From: Callaeas wilsoni
Taxonomy: Eukaryota > Chordata > Aves > Passeriformes > Callaeidae
Direction of reading: 5' to 3'
Length of the DNA: 64,000 nucleotides
Assembly (NCBI GenBank): GCA_013398955.1
Contig: VWPU01010308.1
Coordinates: forward strand, 178,039-242,038
Numbering within the stretch: the stretch's first letter is position 1; the number at the start of each line of letters is the position of its first letter. Below, one piece after another: positions 48,801-63,800 of this stretch. The translations under genes and the position numbers were made by a program. Below the pieces are notes generated by a model. It ran no database searches and was not told the origin of the DNA. It saw nothing but the letters and a program-made list of their open reading frames with translations.

Positions 48801-51800
48801 TCTGAAATTGTCACTAAACTGGAATTCTCTGTAGTGTATTTAATAACACTTTCTGTTGAATTTGCCATAGCAATGTTATTGCAAAGAATTTTCAGCTTTG
48901 AGGAATGTTGTCATTTACAACAGATTCAATGTCCCTGCAATGTTTTCTTCTTGTTACACAAGGTTTTGCTACCTTTTGAATCCTAACTTACATGAATGAG
49001 CATAAGTTATCAGGGACAGGGAAGAAATCTGTCAGCATTAATTAGTTCCCTCAAAAACAGCTTGCTCTTACAACTTAAAAGGGGTAGGATTTGTTCCCAC
49101 CCTCCCCTTCCCAATTCTGAAAGGGATTTGCCGCTTACTTGTGTCTCTCTATGGTATACATAGAGCATAGATCTCAAAAACATTGCACCAAAACAGTTCT
49201 TAGAACGCCTCATAAAAGATAATTCTGAATACAACTACTTCTTCTACTACATAACCGGATGACATACTTACTCAAAAAAGCTGGAAGAAATACAGCAAGA
49301 TGATGTATACCATGAAGTAAAATCTTGCACTAACTCCTTCTTTTTGTAAGAATTCCAGTAAACCATACTCCAGCAGTGCACAAATAATGAACAGCAATAG
49401 GTACCTTCTACTGCTACCTAATCTCCATGTAACATCCCATAAAAGTCACTCCACAGAAGAACTGCAGTTATCTGCTCCTGCTAGCCTTGCAGCATACAGA
49501 TCACACTTTGTCATCCTCTGACCCAAATACAAAGCTAGGAGAGACTGTATTAGTGACTCTACAAATAAGCTGGACTAGTTAAGGGCCTGCCAAAAGAGGA
49601 ATGCTTACCATATACCTTAAAGTAGCAAGTAAGAAAGGCCTAACATAGATTAATTTAACATTCATACAAAAATTAAGCTTCACACTGTCACAAAAAAACC
49701 TGACTCTAACAACTGCACACAGTTTACCACAGGGGCTGGCCAGAAACCAGCTGCAATCTTAGGTCTCTAAAAGGGTCTGGCTGTAAGAGACAATTTCAAG
49801 CATCAGTAGCATGAAATTTAATCTGCACCCTTGCCAATAGCTATTACCTTCACAGCAAAAGCTATCAGCTCATCAACTGCCACAGTCTGGGATAGTGTGG
49901 TATAAACTCTAACTGCTAGAACTAACCAAAGATTATTCTAATTGAGGATTACAAGATGTTAGATTTGTTTTTTTTCCAAAACAGAGTACACAGACAGATC
50001 ACACAGTCAGAAGAACTATCCGTAACAGCATCCTTCTGGACAAATTGTCCAACTGTGGGATGAGCAGGTTCATGGTGCAATGGGTGAAGAATTGCCTGAA
50101 GCACAGAGTTCCTCAGGGCTCAGTTCCATGACCAGTTCTGTTCAATGGATTTATCAATGACCTGGATGCAGCATTTAGAAGCACCATGAGCAAGTCTGCT
50201 GATGATACCAAACTGCCACTGATCTCTTGAGGGACCGGAGGCCTTGCAGAAGGATCTAGATAGACTGGGGCCCTGAGCAATGGTTAACGGGATGAAATCT
50301 AATGAGTCAAAATGCTGCACGCTTAGGATGAAGTAACACCAAGCTCAAGTCTAAACTGGAAGAGGAGTGGCTGGNCCTGCCAAGAGGGATCTGGGGGTGC
50401 TGGTAGCAGCAGCTCAGTGTAAGTCAGCAGGGTATGCCCTGGAACCCAGAGGGCAAAACCCCATCCTGGGGTGCATCAAGCCCAGCACGACCAGACAACC
50501 AACAGAGGTGACTGTCCTGCTGCATTCCGCCTTGGGGGCCTCACCCCCAGTGCTGTGTGCAGTTCTGGGTCCCACACGTCAAGAATGTCAAAGTCCTTGA
50601 GCGCATCCAGAGGAGGGAGACAAAGCTGGTGACAGCACCGGAAGGCATGTCCTGTGAAGAGCAGCTAAGGACTCTGGACTTGCCTCATTTGGTGGAAAGG
50701 AGGCTGAGAGGCAACCTCATTGCTCTCTACAGCTTCCTGAGGAAGGCAAGTGGAGAGAGAGGTAATGATCTCTTCTACATGGTATGCAGTAATAGGATGA
50801 GTGGGAACAGTCCAAAGCTGCACCAGGGAGGTTTGGACTGGAAATAGTGAAGAATTTCTTTACTGAGAGGGTGGTCAAACACTGGAAGAGACTTCTTAAA
50901 GAGGTGGCTGACACCCCAAGTCTATCAATATTTAAGAGGCATTTGGACAATGCTTTTCATAACACGCTTCAGCGTCAGCGCTCAGCTTATCTAGATGACT
51001 GCTGTAGGTTCCTTCCAAGTGAAATAGTCTATTCTATTCCATCCTAAAAATCAGTTAGGACATTGGAGAAACAAAACCAACCAAACACCACCACCCCTCC
51101 CGCAAAAAAAACCCTCTAAATCCCACAAAACACACCTTTCCTACCAAATTTTAGAGTGAGAAGCACATATTACATAGCACAGAATTATGCTAAAAAGGCA
51201 AGTATTTGGACGATCCAAAACAAGGAGAGAGATCTCTTTTGTATACTATGGTAGACACAAGGCTTCTAGGAATTTCAGCTACTTTGGATAAAATACCTTT
51301 AAAGTAGGAATTGCAAGGAAAAGTGACTCAGTTGTTGTGATGTAAAACAAATCTCATGAAAACACCTCAATAAAACTACCAGCCTTGTGATTCTTACTGA
51401 ATACTCATCAAATGTATAGCTAGAGTAGAGTTAAGGACCACTGACAGAAAGCCTGTGAGTCATTGAAGAACTATTTACAGATCCTACAGCAAATGATGTC
51501 AATGGTCACAAGGAGCTCTCAATTCTACACGACCCTGTATGACGGCCTTTCTATGGAAGAAGCCTGTCTCCTCTCACGACACTACTGTTTTATAATAGCA
51601 AACTGTAGGGAAAGCTTACTAAGAAGCCATTCAAAGAATGCAACAGAGATGTCAAGTTAATCTTGAAGAGCAGACAGCTTAAATATGCAAGTAGTAAGTT
51701 TGCAGAGAACTAGTAAGGCTTTAAAGACAAACAACTGCTTGTGGCAAATTGAAGACAAAGCTGCAGTGAAAGAATGACAGGAAGAAAAATTCCCTAGCAG

Positions 51801-54800
51801 AAGCAAATTATTAGGCAAGGTAAAACCACTGCTAACCAAAGTTAAACAGTCAGGTTGTCAAATATGTACTTGAAGGACTAGAGGAACTGAAGATACACAT
51901 TATGCCTACTGCAAAATTCAAGCAGAGAGGCAAGTAGCACTCTAGACTCACTAAGAGACCTCTCCAAGAAAAGTATGATCCTTTCTTTCAATGAAGAGGT
52001 ACATTCAACTCTTGTCTGCATAAAAACATAAGCTTGCTAATTACTTGCTCTGCACAGAATTTTTTCCACATATGACTTATGTAATCAAAAACAGTAAGTA
52101 AAAAAATCCTCTAGTTACTTCAACTGGAGGTTCTTGGTCATTCTTCCAAGACGCATCTGAACCTTTTTCCCTAAAAGAAAAAAACAAACAACAAAAAACA
52201 CTAATTAGACAATCCAGATAAAGGAAGGCTAACACTTTCTATAAGGTGTCAGGTCTCTCACAACAGGAGCTTCCTGCTTTCAAAGAGTTGTTTTTTAATA
52301 TGGTTTATAAGCAAATGGTACTGTATATGTCAACTTAGGACTTCACTACATTTGAAAAATCTTCCTACTTCGAGCAATGACGGAACATTTCATCCAGCTA
52401 GTAAGTTTTGTTCAATATTCTCTCAACAAATCCTTCTGAACCTTAATTGCTTTGAACCTGAACTGAGGCAGTTCACTGCAAATTTCTTAAGCTAATTGCT
52501 GACTACAATCACAAGCTTTCTTATTCTTCTGGTTTCAGAACATGTATCTTCAGCTAAAAAAAAAAACCTCATTTGGTAGGACACGGGCTTTCAGTATAAC
52601 TACAGCATAAATTCAGAACCAAAAGACCCTCAATGCTTGGCTTACAATCCCATCAAGACAGTGTTAGCTAGATAACTAGGTTTCTTCTATTTTGCTGTAA
52701 ACATTAAATTAAATTGCAAGGCAAAAGACATTTAAAGAATCAAAGACTGAATTGTCTTGCCTGACAAGCACCAAAATAAATTTTAATTAGTCTAATTTAT
52801 TTTACCCACTTCTAAGCCCTCCCTAAAAATCAAGTAATTTCTTTGATTAGCAAAGAATTTGTTAAATAGATTTAAATTACGTCTATTGAAAGTTTTTTCC
52901 ACGCTGCTTGCAAATTTTATGTTTTTGTCTGAAATGTCAAGGTACAATCCTTACCTATGCAGAAAAACTGTATAAAACAGTGCAATACTGAAAATTCTTA
53001 CTTGCAAAATGGAACCACACAGTTAAAAAATCTATGTGTTCAGTGTGCAATGTCTTCAGTCAGTGCTCTAATAACCAAGAGGTTTTTATGTATTAATCAA
53101 GTAGCAGTAACTACAAAAAATTACGTAACCATCGGCATCAGCAGCCTAGACTTCAGAGGTCCTTAGTCACACCCATAAGAGCACTGGCAAGTCATCTGGA
53201 GGTACATCATGCCTCAATCCCTAACCATAAAACTGAAGCTCTACTTCTACATGTCAAAAAAAAAAAAAACGTAAAGAGGCACCATCCTTTGACATTATGC
53301 GCAAAAAGAAGGCAAGGAAGACGTTTTAACGTTCATTAGAAGAAAACATTACAGGGAGGAGCAGCAGATAAGAGCACATGAGTAATTTCTCAGCTGCAGA
53401 AAACTTTCTTATTATTATGAACTGAACTGTTTCTTCCGTTTCTTCCTTTCATCTTGTTATTTTGGAGCAACACGTGTCTGCCAGAAATACCAGAGCACAC
53501 AAGAATCTCCAAGACCTGTGGTCATTCAGCAATACGTAACATCACTGACTGCAAACTTTCAACCTTTCAAGGTCAGGCAGCTTATCTCACTCTCCCAAAG
53601 CAGCCTTCCTCATTTCAGCAAACAGAAACTGCTTTTCATGCTCTAAGGTATTTAATATCTTCTACAAATAACAATATAGTGATTCTTTGATTTGTGAAGT
53701 CAGATACTGTAAGATTTGGAAGTCTAACAAAAGGTAATTCAGAGGAATCATGAAAATACATGAGCTTTTTAAGAACTGTGTTTCAGGCAATACAACACAA
53801 GCCTATCTTTAGCAACAAATTATTTTGCAATCAAAAAGTTTTACACTACACTTTCACTTATTTTTCTATAAAGTGTAAGGCTTATTCATAGCACTGCAAC
53901 TTTGTACAATGCAAGCAGATTGCATTTCAGATTTCAGAAAAAGCTTCAAACTCAGTGTTTCTTTTAGATCTTAATCTTGATTCCTTTCCTTTTCAAAGTC
54001 CCATCACAGTTTTGAACAGCAGTTTTAAAACTTTAAGCCTGTAATACTCCGCAATCTGGTCTGCTCACAAACTAAGAAAAAGCAGAAAATAGAAATCATT
54101 GGTTATCAAATTTGCCATCTACTAAGGTCCAAAAGTCTTCTAGTGAATCACTGACCAAAGCTTGACTTTTCTACTACCCATGTCACCTTCTTATAGTATT
54201 AAGGTTTCTTCATAAAGCATTACAGCACAAGTCAGAAATCAGAAATTCTCGATCTGTTATCAATGAAATCTATTTAGGGAAAAGGCAGCTTCAATCAATA
54301 GCACCAAATGCCTCACACAAGCTTAACAAATTGTACTGACAAAACCCAGAAATAAAATATTGTTCCAGTGTACCGTAAGTCAAGTCACACTACTTATCCT
54401 AATCAAGGCAAGAAACAATGTCTGAAGCACTTCCCAGCACCAGCTGTGCTGGTAAGCCATGCATGTCTGAAGTATCTTGCCTAGGTTTCAGGTTTTTACC
54501 ACCTATGACAGTGAAGTACTACCAAATGAGAAATGGTTTCCAAAACTATTTCCAAAGCATGAAACATAGTAAAATACGAGTCTCCCATCTCAGATGCTGA
54601 GTACAGCACACAATTATTGATGCAGCAAGCAGATGATTAAAGTCTGTGCACTTACTGTGCTAAGCAACAAAGTTTAATAGCGCAAATCAAAGACCAGCTG
54701 GCATCAAAATGCTGCAGAAAAACAAACAAGCATCAGAGCAAGAAAGTGATCTATTTTGGTCCTCACTGAAGGGAAGAAAATATGCTTGTTGCTTGCACAG

Positions 54801-57800
54801 AAATGAGGACATTGAAAAAAAAAAAAGACTCCTGCAGGTCTGGCTACATGTTTGACTAAAGAAAAGAACTATTGAGTATGAATACTGGCACAGCTGTAAT
54901 GAATGCAGACAATTAACCAACCCCTGAGAGCTAATCCTAATAAACAGAGACTAAGTCACTTGTACAACAAAAGATATCTAACCTATAGTTATTTCAGATG
55001 ATTACTCATCAATAATTAGAACATTAATATCCAGCTGTCATTTATTATGTTTTATTTCTTAGTCTGTATCTTTGAGTACACTTCCTTCTAAATGGCATCA
55101 AGTCCTATTTATTCATGCTACTTTCCTCAGTCAGACTAGAATACACAAACACTATGAGAAGTTTCTGAAAATCATACTACATTGTCACTCAAATCTCTCC
55201 TCTCTTGCAAACTTAGAGGGTCATTTTTATCTAGAATTGTTATCCTCCAACTGTATAATAGATTTACTGAAAATTACATTTCAATTTCAGCCTTGTAATA
55301 TGAAATAAAAAGATTAAAATAATACAAACTTGTTCAGAACGCAAACAAGTTTATTATCAGTTCTGAAACTATACAAGAATCTAAAGAACAACAAAATCTG
55401 GAAAGTTCAGCTTGAAAAACTGGTTTTTTTTATACTCATGTAGATGTGTGGAGGAAGTATCAATGAACGTTTCTGGTTATGGTATTCTAGTTAGCAGCAG
55501 CATAAAAAGAAAACAAGCTTAGTATATTAAGTTGAATAAGAAGCTAAACTTCAGTAATTACAGCGCTTTAAAAGCTTGCAGTTTACAGCTACTCTTTACT
55601 GTTCTCAAAGGCAAAATAGTACAGTCTTGTTATTACAACACAGTTGAGAATACCTAAAGGAAATATAAAGTCTAGTGTTAAGCTTAATACTAGAGTTTCT
55701 CACTGAAGACTCAATTTTAATCCAACATTTTTAGCTATATTAAAAAAAACCATTATAACCAGATTAGAAGAGAAATCAGACTCACTGTTTTAGTTTCTCT
55801 GCAAATATATACTGGGTGAAGTCCTCCACTGATGGAGCAAAATACATGCTATCTTGCACATTAATACCTTTTGTTTTGATATGCTCAGAGTTGTTAAATC
55901 TTATCACATAAAAAGGATGTGAAACAGGACCAAATATCTCAAATATCTGCAAGAAATAAAATTAAAATGTTTAAATAAACTACCACCAGTAGATAGCTAA
56001 TTTCATTGTAGACAATGATATTTAAGAACTCCAATATATTTTCAAAATGCAGCATCAAATAAAAGTTCCTTTCACACTTCAGTTTTATTACCGAATTTTG
56101 TTTGACAGTGTATTTCCCCAACTACTGTTTGTTATAATGTGGAAAAGTAACTTCTCACATCCTTAGTAATCCTTCCTTTTGTCAAATCTCTACTTTTCTG
56201 TGTCTGTTGTGCTTTTAAGTTTCTTAACACTTGGAACAATCTCCTGATCATTTTTTCCTTAAAGTTCATCTTAACAAGATGCCTTTACATCAGTTACCAC
56301 TTGTTCCCCACCTCCATGGAGAGCACACGATTTTGCCATGTTTTACAGAATATCTGCAATTCAGGCTAAGTTTGTTCCACTCATATCTACCATTCAAATA
56401 CATTTCAGTAGTAACCACTGTGGATGACAGCGTTCCTTCTACAGAAAACAGAAAATTCAATGCAACAACTCTCTCAGCAAACATTCTTCACTGGCCTTAA
56501 ATCAGAACAGCACAGCATAGAAGAAAATATTTCCCATTTTTCATAAACCTTCACTCTAACCACAGCCTCTGGCAGTAAAAGAGCACACAGTCTGTTATTT
56601 CAAACACCATACATCTGAAAGCAATCTCTTCCTCTCCACAAGCACTCTCACCAGATTCTGGAAACTCACCAGATACTGTAATTCTGTAGGGATGCAAATA
56701 ATTCCAGGTTAGGAATTCTTGAGATTAAAAAACCAGATGAATATAGCAAGAGCAAAAGGCACAAAGAAAAACTATATATCAAGGAAACATTATCTTTCAT
56801 TTAGTCAACTTCAACTCTACTTTCTGGAGCGTTAAAGAATACTTCCGATTTTATATTAGAATAACAAGTTTTTATTTTACACACACCTTTCCTGCTGCTT
56901 GCCGATCTTCTTTAAAAATTATGCTTTCCTCATTTACTGCAGGTAGGCCTCTCAGTGATTCAATTATTACTAAAATGGAAAGAAAAAAAATCAATTAGAA
57001 CTTTATGTTTCAACAGCATGCAGTTAATTGCAGTAAAACTTAACAAACCACACCACTACTTGTCTAGTCAAGTTCATAGAGCTGCAACCAAATATTCTTG
57101 CACACATATAAAAGTACTTAGAATCACACACCTCTTCTCCCATGATACATGAGTGGTAATACTTACATTGCTTACAGAACTATTGTTCTCTAGGGTAAAG
57201 AGAGAGAGTTCTAACAATCAGACCAGAACACAAAAGCGGTCTGGCAGTTCAGTCACAGTAGCAACTGATGGTGGTGTTTACGTATGCACATACACAATCT
57301 GATATACATTCTGCAACTTAATGCCATAGAAGTCTCATAGTACATTTGAGCCTTATGATGATTAAACTTCTCTACCTGTAGAACAACAGAATGCTCAATT
57401 AAGCATTCTCAATGCCTCTCCATCAGCAAATAAAGTCAGTCAAGTACATAGTGTCACTCAGACTCCAACAAGAGCTCAAGATCATCACTGTTAAACTTAC
57501 ATAACAGGACTTTCAGCAAGCAACATGCCACCAAACTAAAAAATACTGCTACTACTGCAATCTGCAAAAGCCTTAACATGCCAAAGTATATGACAATTCT
57601 ACAGGCTTAATAGTTCACTGAATTTAAAGAGGATTTATGAAACCAATTTCTTTTGTGTCTACCTTTAAGATAAAATACACAGTGAAAGCACCCAATTTGT
57701 TTAAACCTCATGAGAAACATACCTTAGCAAAAAAAAACATTAAAAAAACTCTACAAAAAACAGCACACTAAAAACTCTCAGATAATGTTCTCAACTTGAT

Positions 57801-60800
57801 TTACCACACATAGCCCCCAGCCTTCAGAAGGCTAAGGAAAATATATTCTGAAAATGTACAACATGCCAGTCCCATGAAACTGAGGAGAAACATTACCACC
57901 TCCAGCCTATGCGACTTACAGCTTCCCCTACCCCAACCCAGCCTGAATTATCAGCTTCTACTCTTGCAGGGCCCAAAGTACTGACCCACGGAAGGTTTCT
58001 CATTATGCACCAAAGTTGTTTACTTTCCAGGTCCCAACCCACACAGTGAATTTTTTTCTTCTCTCAAAGTACCTCAAAGCAAAACACAGCTGAAGTTTTG
58101 TTAAATTCTGATACACTGAGCAGAAGTTCACAAAAAGTACTGTCATTTTCCTTTTAGCTACTGCAGAGCAAGCACGAACCTACACTGTTCTAGCCTCAAA
58201 TTTACCTCACAAGATGAAATATCCTACTTACAAGTATCGCTCACTGCAGAGAACTTGGAAGCTTGCTACATAGAACAGCAAAGATTCTGAGAGACATCAA
58301 AGGGACAGAAAAAGAATACTGATCGTTGTATCAGAGTAATATTTGTGGTTTCCAAATGAGACATCAACTCCTCTCAGACTAGATACAAATCTGGTGTACA
58401 GAGGTATCAATTTAGTTCGAAAATCAAAAAACAACCCCCAATTAGCTGGCATCCCTAATATGGCCACAACTCAACTCAAATTGAGGCCTGTTTTCAAAAT
58501 AACTGAAAAGAAACTAAAATGTGGAGAAGGAGAAGTCATAAAGCAAGGTGGTAAAAATAAGAAAACAAGAGATTTTCTGGGGGTTTATGCCATTCATGCA
58601 GTTTTATTTCATTATGATTATTAGCTTGTTTTCTAACTTTCAGCAACAAATCTAATTCAATACTTCATACACTTACATTACATGAAGTAGGATGCAGCCT
58701 GAAGAATTCACCTACCAGTAAACTGGTATTTGAAAAGATTATATTCACCAGCGAGGATTAGAATTAAGGATGGTTTTCAAAACTGCAGTCTTTAAAGCAG
58801 CTTTATTTATACCTTCACATTTTAGACCAAAAATAAGAAAAATAGCAAGTGTGACTCAACTTTTTTTTAAACTTGTTTTCAAACTACCAGTTTAGCTGAA
58901 GACAGCCTTCTTGAAGTTCCTATTATTATCAATAAGCAAAAAAGGGCAAAGTAGAAAAGAACAAGATTACTACCTTCCACACCCTCCACCCAGCTTCCTG
59001 CAAATGAATGAAATTAAGTATCACTCCAATAAAATAATGTAGAGGAATTGCCTATATTACCTGAAGTGTTTTAGAAGAAAAATTAATAGCAGAAGTTACT
59101 TGCTTTCTTTTGTACTACATTCAGCATAAATACTTTAACTTCAAAATTGAACATAATTTCTAATTTTCATAAGTAAATTGCTTTGAAAGCAGCTCAAGCA
59201 GAATGGAACACTTGAAATACCTTAAATACAAATAGACAGTGGATGTTTTAGTAATGTAAGCTTCAGCAAAACTTTGATTTCACATATCAAATACTGAGGC
59301 CCCACGCAGATCCAAAAAGACTCCTAAATCTGTATGCCTGCAGTTAAGCTTACATGCATTCTATATCTCAATCTCATTAATCTTACCCTCCACCTATAAA
59401 TCAAGTTAGTCATACCATCCTCTTTACTGCTGACATGGGCAGCTTTCATTTGCTCAAGGTGCCAGAAGTGGGATTAAAGATATAAATAAACGTTTAAATA
59501 AATAAATAAATAAACTTGCACTGCTGAAAAAACAAGTCTTTTTCCTGTCCTCATATATTAACAAGCAAGCACTTGGGACTGCATTGTACTGCATCTGTGC
59601 TTTCAGTCATACAGCTCCTATATATTCAGGGATAATTCAAAAACAGCACCTACAACTGCAAAATTTTCTTATAATACTTATAATACAACAACTGTTGCTG
59701 GTATCAATATAAAAGCCATAATACACAGTAGAAAAAAGGGGTTTTAATAAAAAAATTAAACATGAAAGTCACATAGAAACACATGCATAGTAGTCCTAGT
59801 ATTATATAAGCCAAATAAAAAGTAATTCAACACAAATGTCATTTGCTAGTTCGAATTCCAATTCAGCAACCTGCTACCCCCAGAAATACGACACTGCAGG
59901 ATTGACTCTTTGAAGAAACAGTTAAGAAAACAATTAATGCAGAGATAAACAGAAATTATATTAGTTAAAAACAAAGCAAACGTATCTTGCCTACCTAGCT
60001 GCTCAATGATGCTGGAAACTGTCCCGAAAAGCTTCAGTTCAACACTATCTGGCAGAAGTATTGATAAGTCTTCAACAGGAGGCAGTGCCTGCAAACAGCA
60101 AGTCAATGTTTAGAATGTAGTATCACCCTAAGACACTTACCACTTTGTCACTACAGAAATTTGACAGTTTGGAAAAATCTCCTAGCATTTTGAAGATCTT
60201 ATTTTCAAAAAATCTAGTGTGATTTGCCTCTTTCAGAATCATCCTAAATGACCTCATCTTGGGGGACCACCACTTTTGAGGACACCTCACCTACAGAGAC
60301 GCTATTCTACATATTTCCATCACAACTACGGCAGAAGCCAATTTTATTTAACTGAAGAAAGCCAACAATTGACAGGCATTTCGACCAATTTTTAGATTAA
60401 TTAAGCTCAATGTACAATAAGCTCAACACAATAATTAAACAATCAGAAATCAAAACGTAAGACCACTTGCAACAACATTCAATGCATGCAAGAAGAAAAA
60501 TGTATACAGCAAGAGCTAATATAGCATAAAATACACCAGATCTGTACCATCTGATTTAACAAAATGGTGTTTGTCCATTTATATCACAACTTGGATCATT
60601 ATACAAGATGTAAACATCACAACAACATATACAAAGAAAATTATTTTTAGCTGAAAGTTGCATTTGGTACAAGAGGATAACCAGAGATCAGAGAGAACAC
60701 AAAAAGCCAAACTTCAGATACAAAAATGAGTACTACACAATATTTAAATTAGGCTTTTTCCTCAAATACAAGGATCAAAATCTACTATCAAAGACTGATT

Positions 60801-63800
60801 AACACCGAGTTCATCTACCTCCCATTTACTCATAAACTCAGATGTCTATGTATATACTAGGCTGCTGTGAATTCAGTAAGGACTTCATGAAACACAAGGC
60901 AACTAGAGTAAGCGTTATCTTCAAATTCAACACCTTGAGAATTCTGAGAGTTCAAATTCTAGCACTGAACTGCACTTTTCAATGCCACAACTAGAAATAA
61001 AATCCCACACAAACAGAAGAATCTTATCCTGATTTATGAACACGTGACCTGGTAATCTTCACTCTAACAAAAGTGTTTGGCAAAGGCTTATAGAGCAACA
61101 CAAAGATCAAAAAGGCCAAGACTTTCCCAGACGTTGTATCATTAATGCAACACACAAATTCAGGTAAAAATTGACCACACCCTTCTACAGGCCAGTGATT
61201 TTTTCAACATTAATTCAAGTTCACTGCTAAAACTTAACTGAGTCACTCTTTAAGAGCAATTCAAAGGCCAAAGACCAGCAGGAAGGTAAAATTCTGATCC
61301 TGTATCTCAAAATGGTACCTTCTGTATATAGAGTATCTGCCAATCCTTGCTTCAAAGCAAGAGGTTTCTAAAACAGTTCTACTAACAGTCCTTAATATGT
61401 ATATCTGAAAAACATGACTAAATTATTAACTGTGGTGGGTTTTGCTGCAGAAAAATCAATTTTCCTCACAGTGACTGTTATGAGGCTGTGTTTCAGATCT
61501 GTGCTGCAAACATTGTTGATAACATAGAGATGTTTTCGTTATTGCTGAGCAGGGCTTACGCAGAGCCAAGGCCTTTTCGCCTCTCGTGCCAACCTATCAG
61601 TGAGGAGGTGCAAAAGGACTTGGGAGCAGCACAGCCAGGACAGGCAACCTGCACAGACCAAAGGAACATTCCATACCAGGTAACATCATGCTCAGCATAC
61701 GAAGCTGGGTGAAAAAAGAGAACAAGGGACATGTGGAGTGATGGTGTATGTTCAAGCAACAGTTACACGTGATGGAGCCCAGCTTTCCTGGGGACGGCAG
61801 AACACCTGCCCGTCCACGGAAAGTGGTAAATTAATTTCTGGGTTTGCTTTGCTTGTGCGGGTGGCTTTTGCACTACCTACTAAACTGTGTCTAGCTCAGC
61901 CTTGGAGTTTCTCTTTTACTATTCTGATTCTATCCCCATCTCAATACAGGAGGACTGACTTAAAATATAAACTTTTAGCTGGGTTAGTAGGAAGGGGTTT
62001 AAAAAATACCGCATCATACTTACATCAATGGGCAACTCATCCTTTGTTCTAACACAGTAAGATCTGTTATCCTTCTCACTTGGATGATCATCTTCATCAG
62101 ATAGTGCTGAAGATAAAGAGGAGGGTGTATCTGATGAACTATCTGAATCGCTATCACTGGATAAAAAAGCAGACATGGGAGTTACAATACTGCCTTCTCA
62201 CAGTCACTGTTCTTGTAAAATCCCAACGTCAGCATAATGCTGAGTGAAAGTTAAGAAAATACTCATTCCAAGCAATGCATCTTGCACAATGAAGGGAAAA
62301 AAAAATCTAACTTTGTAAATAAGAGGGATTAGTTTGTAATTCATGTCCTGTTCAAATCCCCCATTAAATATTCACACAGAGTAATTCAGTATTTCTCACT
62401 GTCACATGTGTGAGATGTTTATTGTCTTAGACTCTTTAATATTTCAAGTAAAGAGTGGAGTAAGAAACCAGTTCTTATTCATGTCAACATGTTCATTTTA
62501 GCAAAGTTCTTCAAGGGCTGGCAGAAGAAACAAATGTGGAGCAACTGACCCTGGTAACTGAAAAAACACAATACAAACCTTACACGAATGAGACAAGCAC
62601 ACTTTTGCAAAATAGCCTTTCTTACCTGAAGAAAAAAAACTCACTCCCTTCTAGATTCTTGTAATACCACAGTCTCCTTCCCAAATAAACAGATGGCTTT
62701 CTATTGCTGCTTTCTTTATTCCAACAAATGCTCGTAATAATGACAAGAAGTAAGAGCATCTCTAAAACAAACCTTTTGAAAAAGTCAAATATAGACTTCT
62801 CGGAACAACATCAATACAGCAGAAAGAAAAAAAAAAAAAAAAAAAGTCAGACTAAGAGACCAATCAGTGGAGGGAGTTAAAAACAGAACAAAACAGAGAC
62901 TGTGATAGATGCAGACAGATAAGTAAGGTGAAGTTATTAAAATTTTATATTTAGTGTTCATCAGCACAACAGATTTTGGAACTAAAAAACACTAGACACG
63001 GGTGAAGCCCCTGGCAGTCAGAAATTTCACTCTCCATCACTTCATGATATTCAAGGAAACTCTGAACCAACAAAAGTATTTCTGAAATCAAATTTTTATG
63101 AATTAACGGTTAATGAAGCTTTGTATCTTAAGAGGAGATTCTTAGACTTTATTTTAGCCTCTTCTAGTCAAAAGAAGCACATGCCCATCATGCTGCACCA
63201 GCCCAACAAGAACACACAAAACTTACTGCAACAACTAGTGTGCAGACTTCCAACACTGCAACAGAGCCCACGTTTAACCAGTTACCTTTCACCAACTACA
63301 CTGAACATCAAAGCACAGAGGCAGCAAGTAAAAGACAGAACCTCTTATAAAAAAAAGAATAAACGAAAAAAAAACAGGTTGAGAAACTGCTTTTCCACTG
63401 AGATGCCAACATCAGAGGACGTGGCACAGTGTGCAGACTCTCCACCTTGAGCCCTACATTCAGGTTTTCCAGCAGTAGCACAGCGGGCGTCCAGCCCCAA
63501 GAGCCGCAGGTGCACTCTCTGAGGACCACGTCAAGCCGGCGGGGTGGCCCAACACGCTCTCCAGGCCGCAACCACCAAACTCACGTTTTCATAAAACCCT
63601 ACACCCTTACGGGCACTGTTTCGGAGACCTAATTTAATACACTCCCAGCGAAATGAACTGAAAATTCCATCTGTGATGGGAAGGATAAAACTCCAGAAGC
63701 TGAAACACGGGGGCGGGGGGAGGCGGCGGGCAGGCACCACGGGCTCTCGGGAGCTCAGCCACAGCGGCAGCGGCCCGGACCGCCGCCCGAGGCCTCGGCG

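Noticed and set aside
50557..50847. 96-residue open frame
   Set aside because: It is part of the CR1 copy in NAF1 intron 6.
61488..62052. Two plus-strand open frames (74 and 104 residues) in NAF1 intron 2
   Set aside because: Both lie mostly or wholly within the ERVL-type LTR, which does not code for protein.
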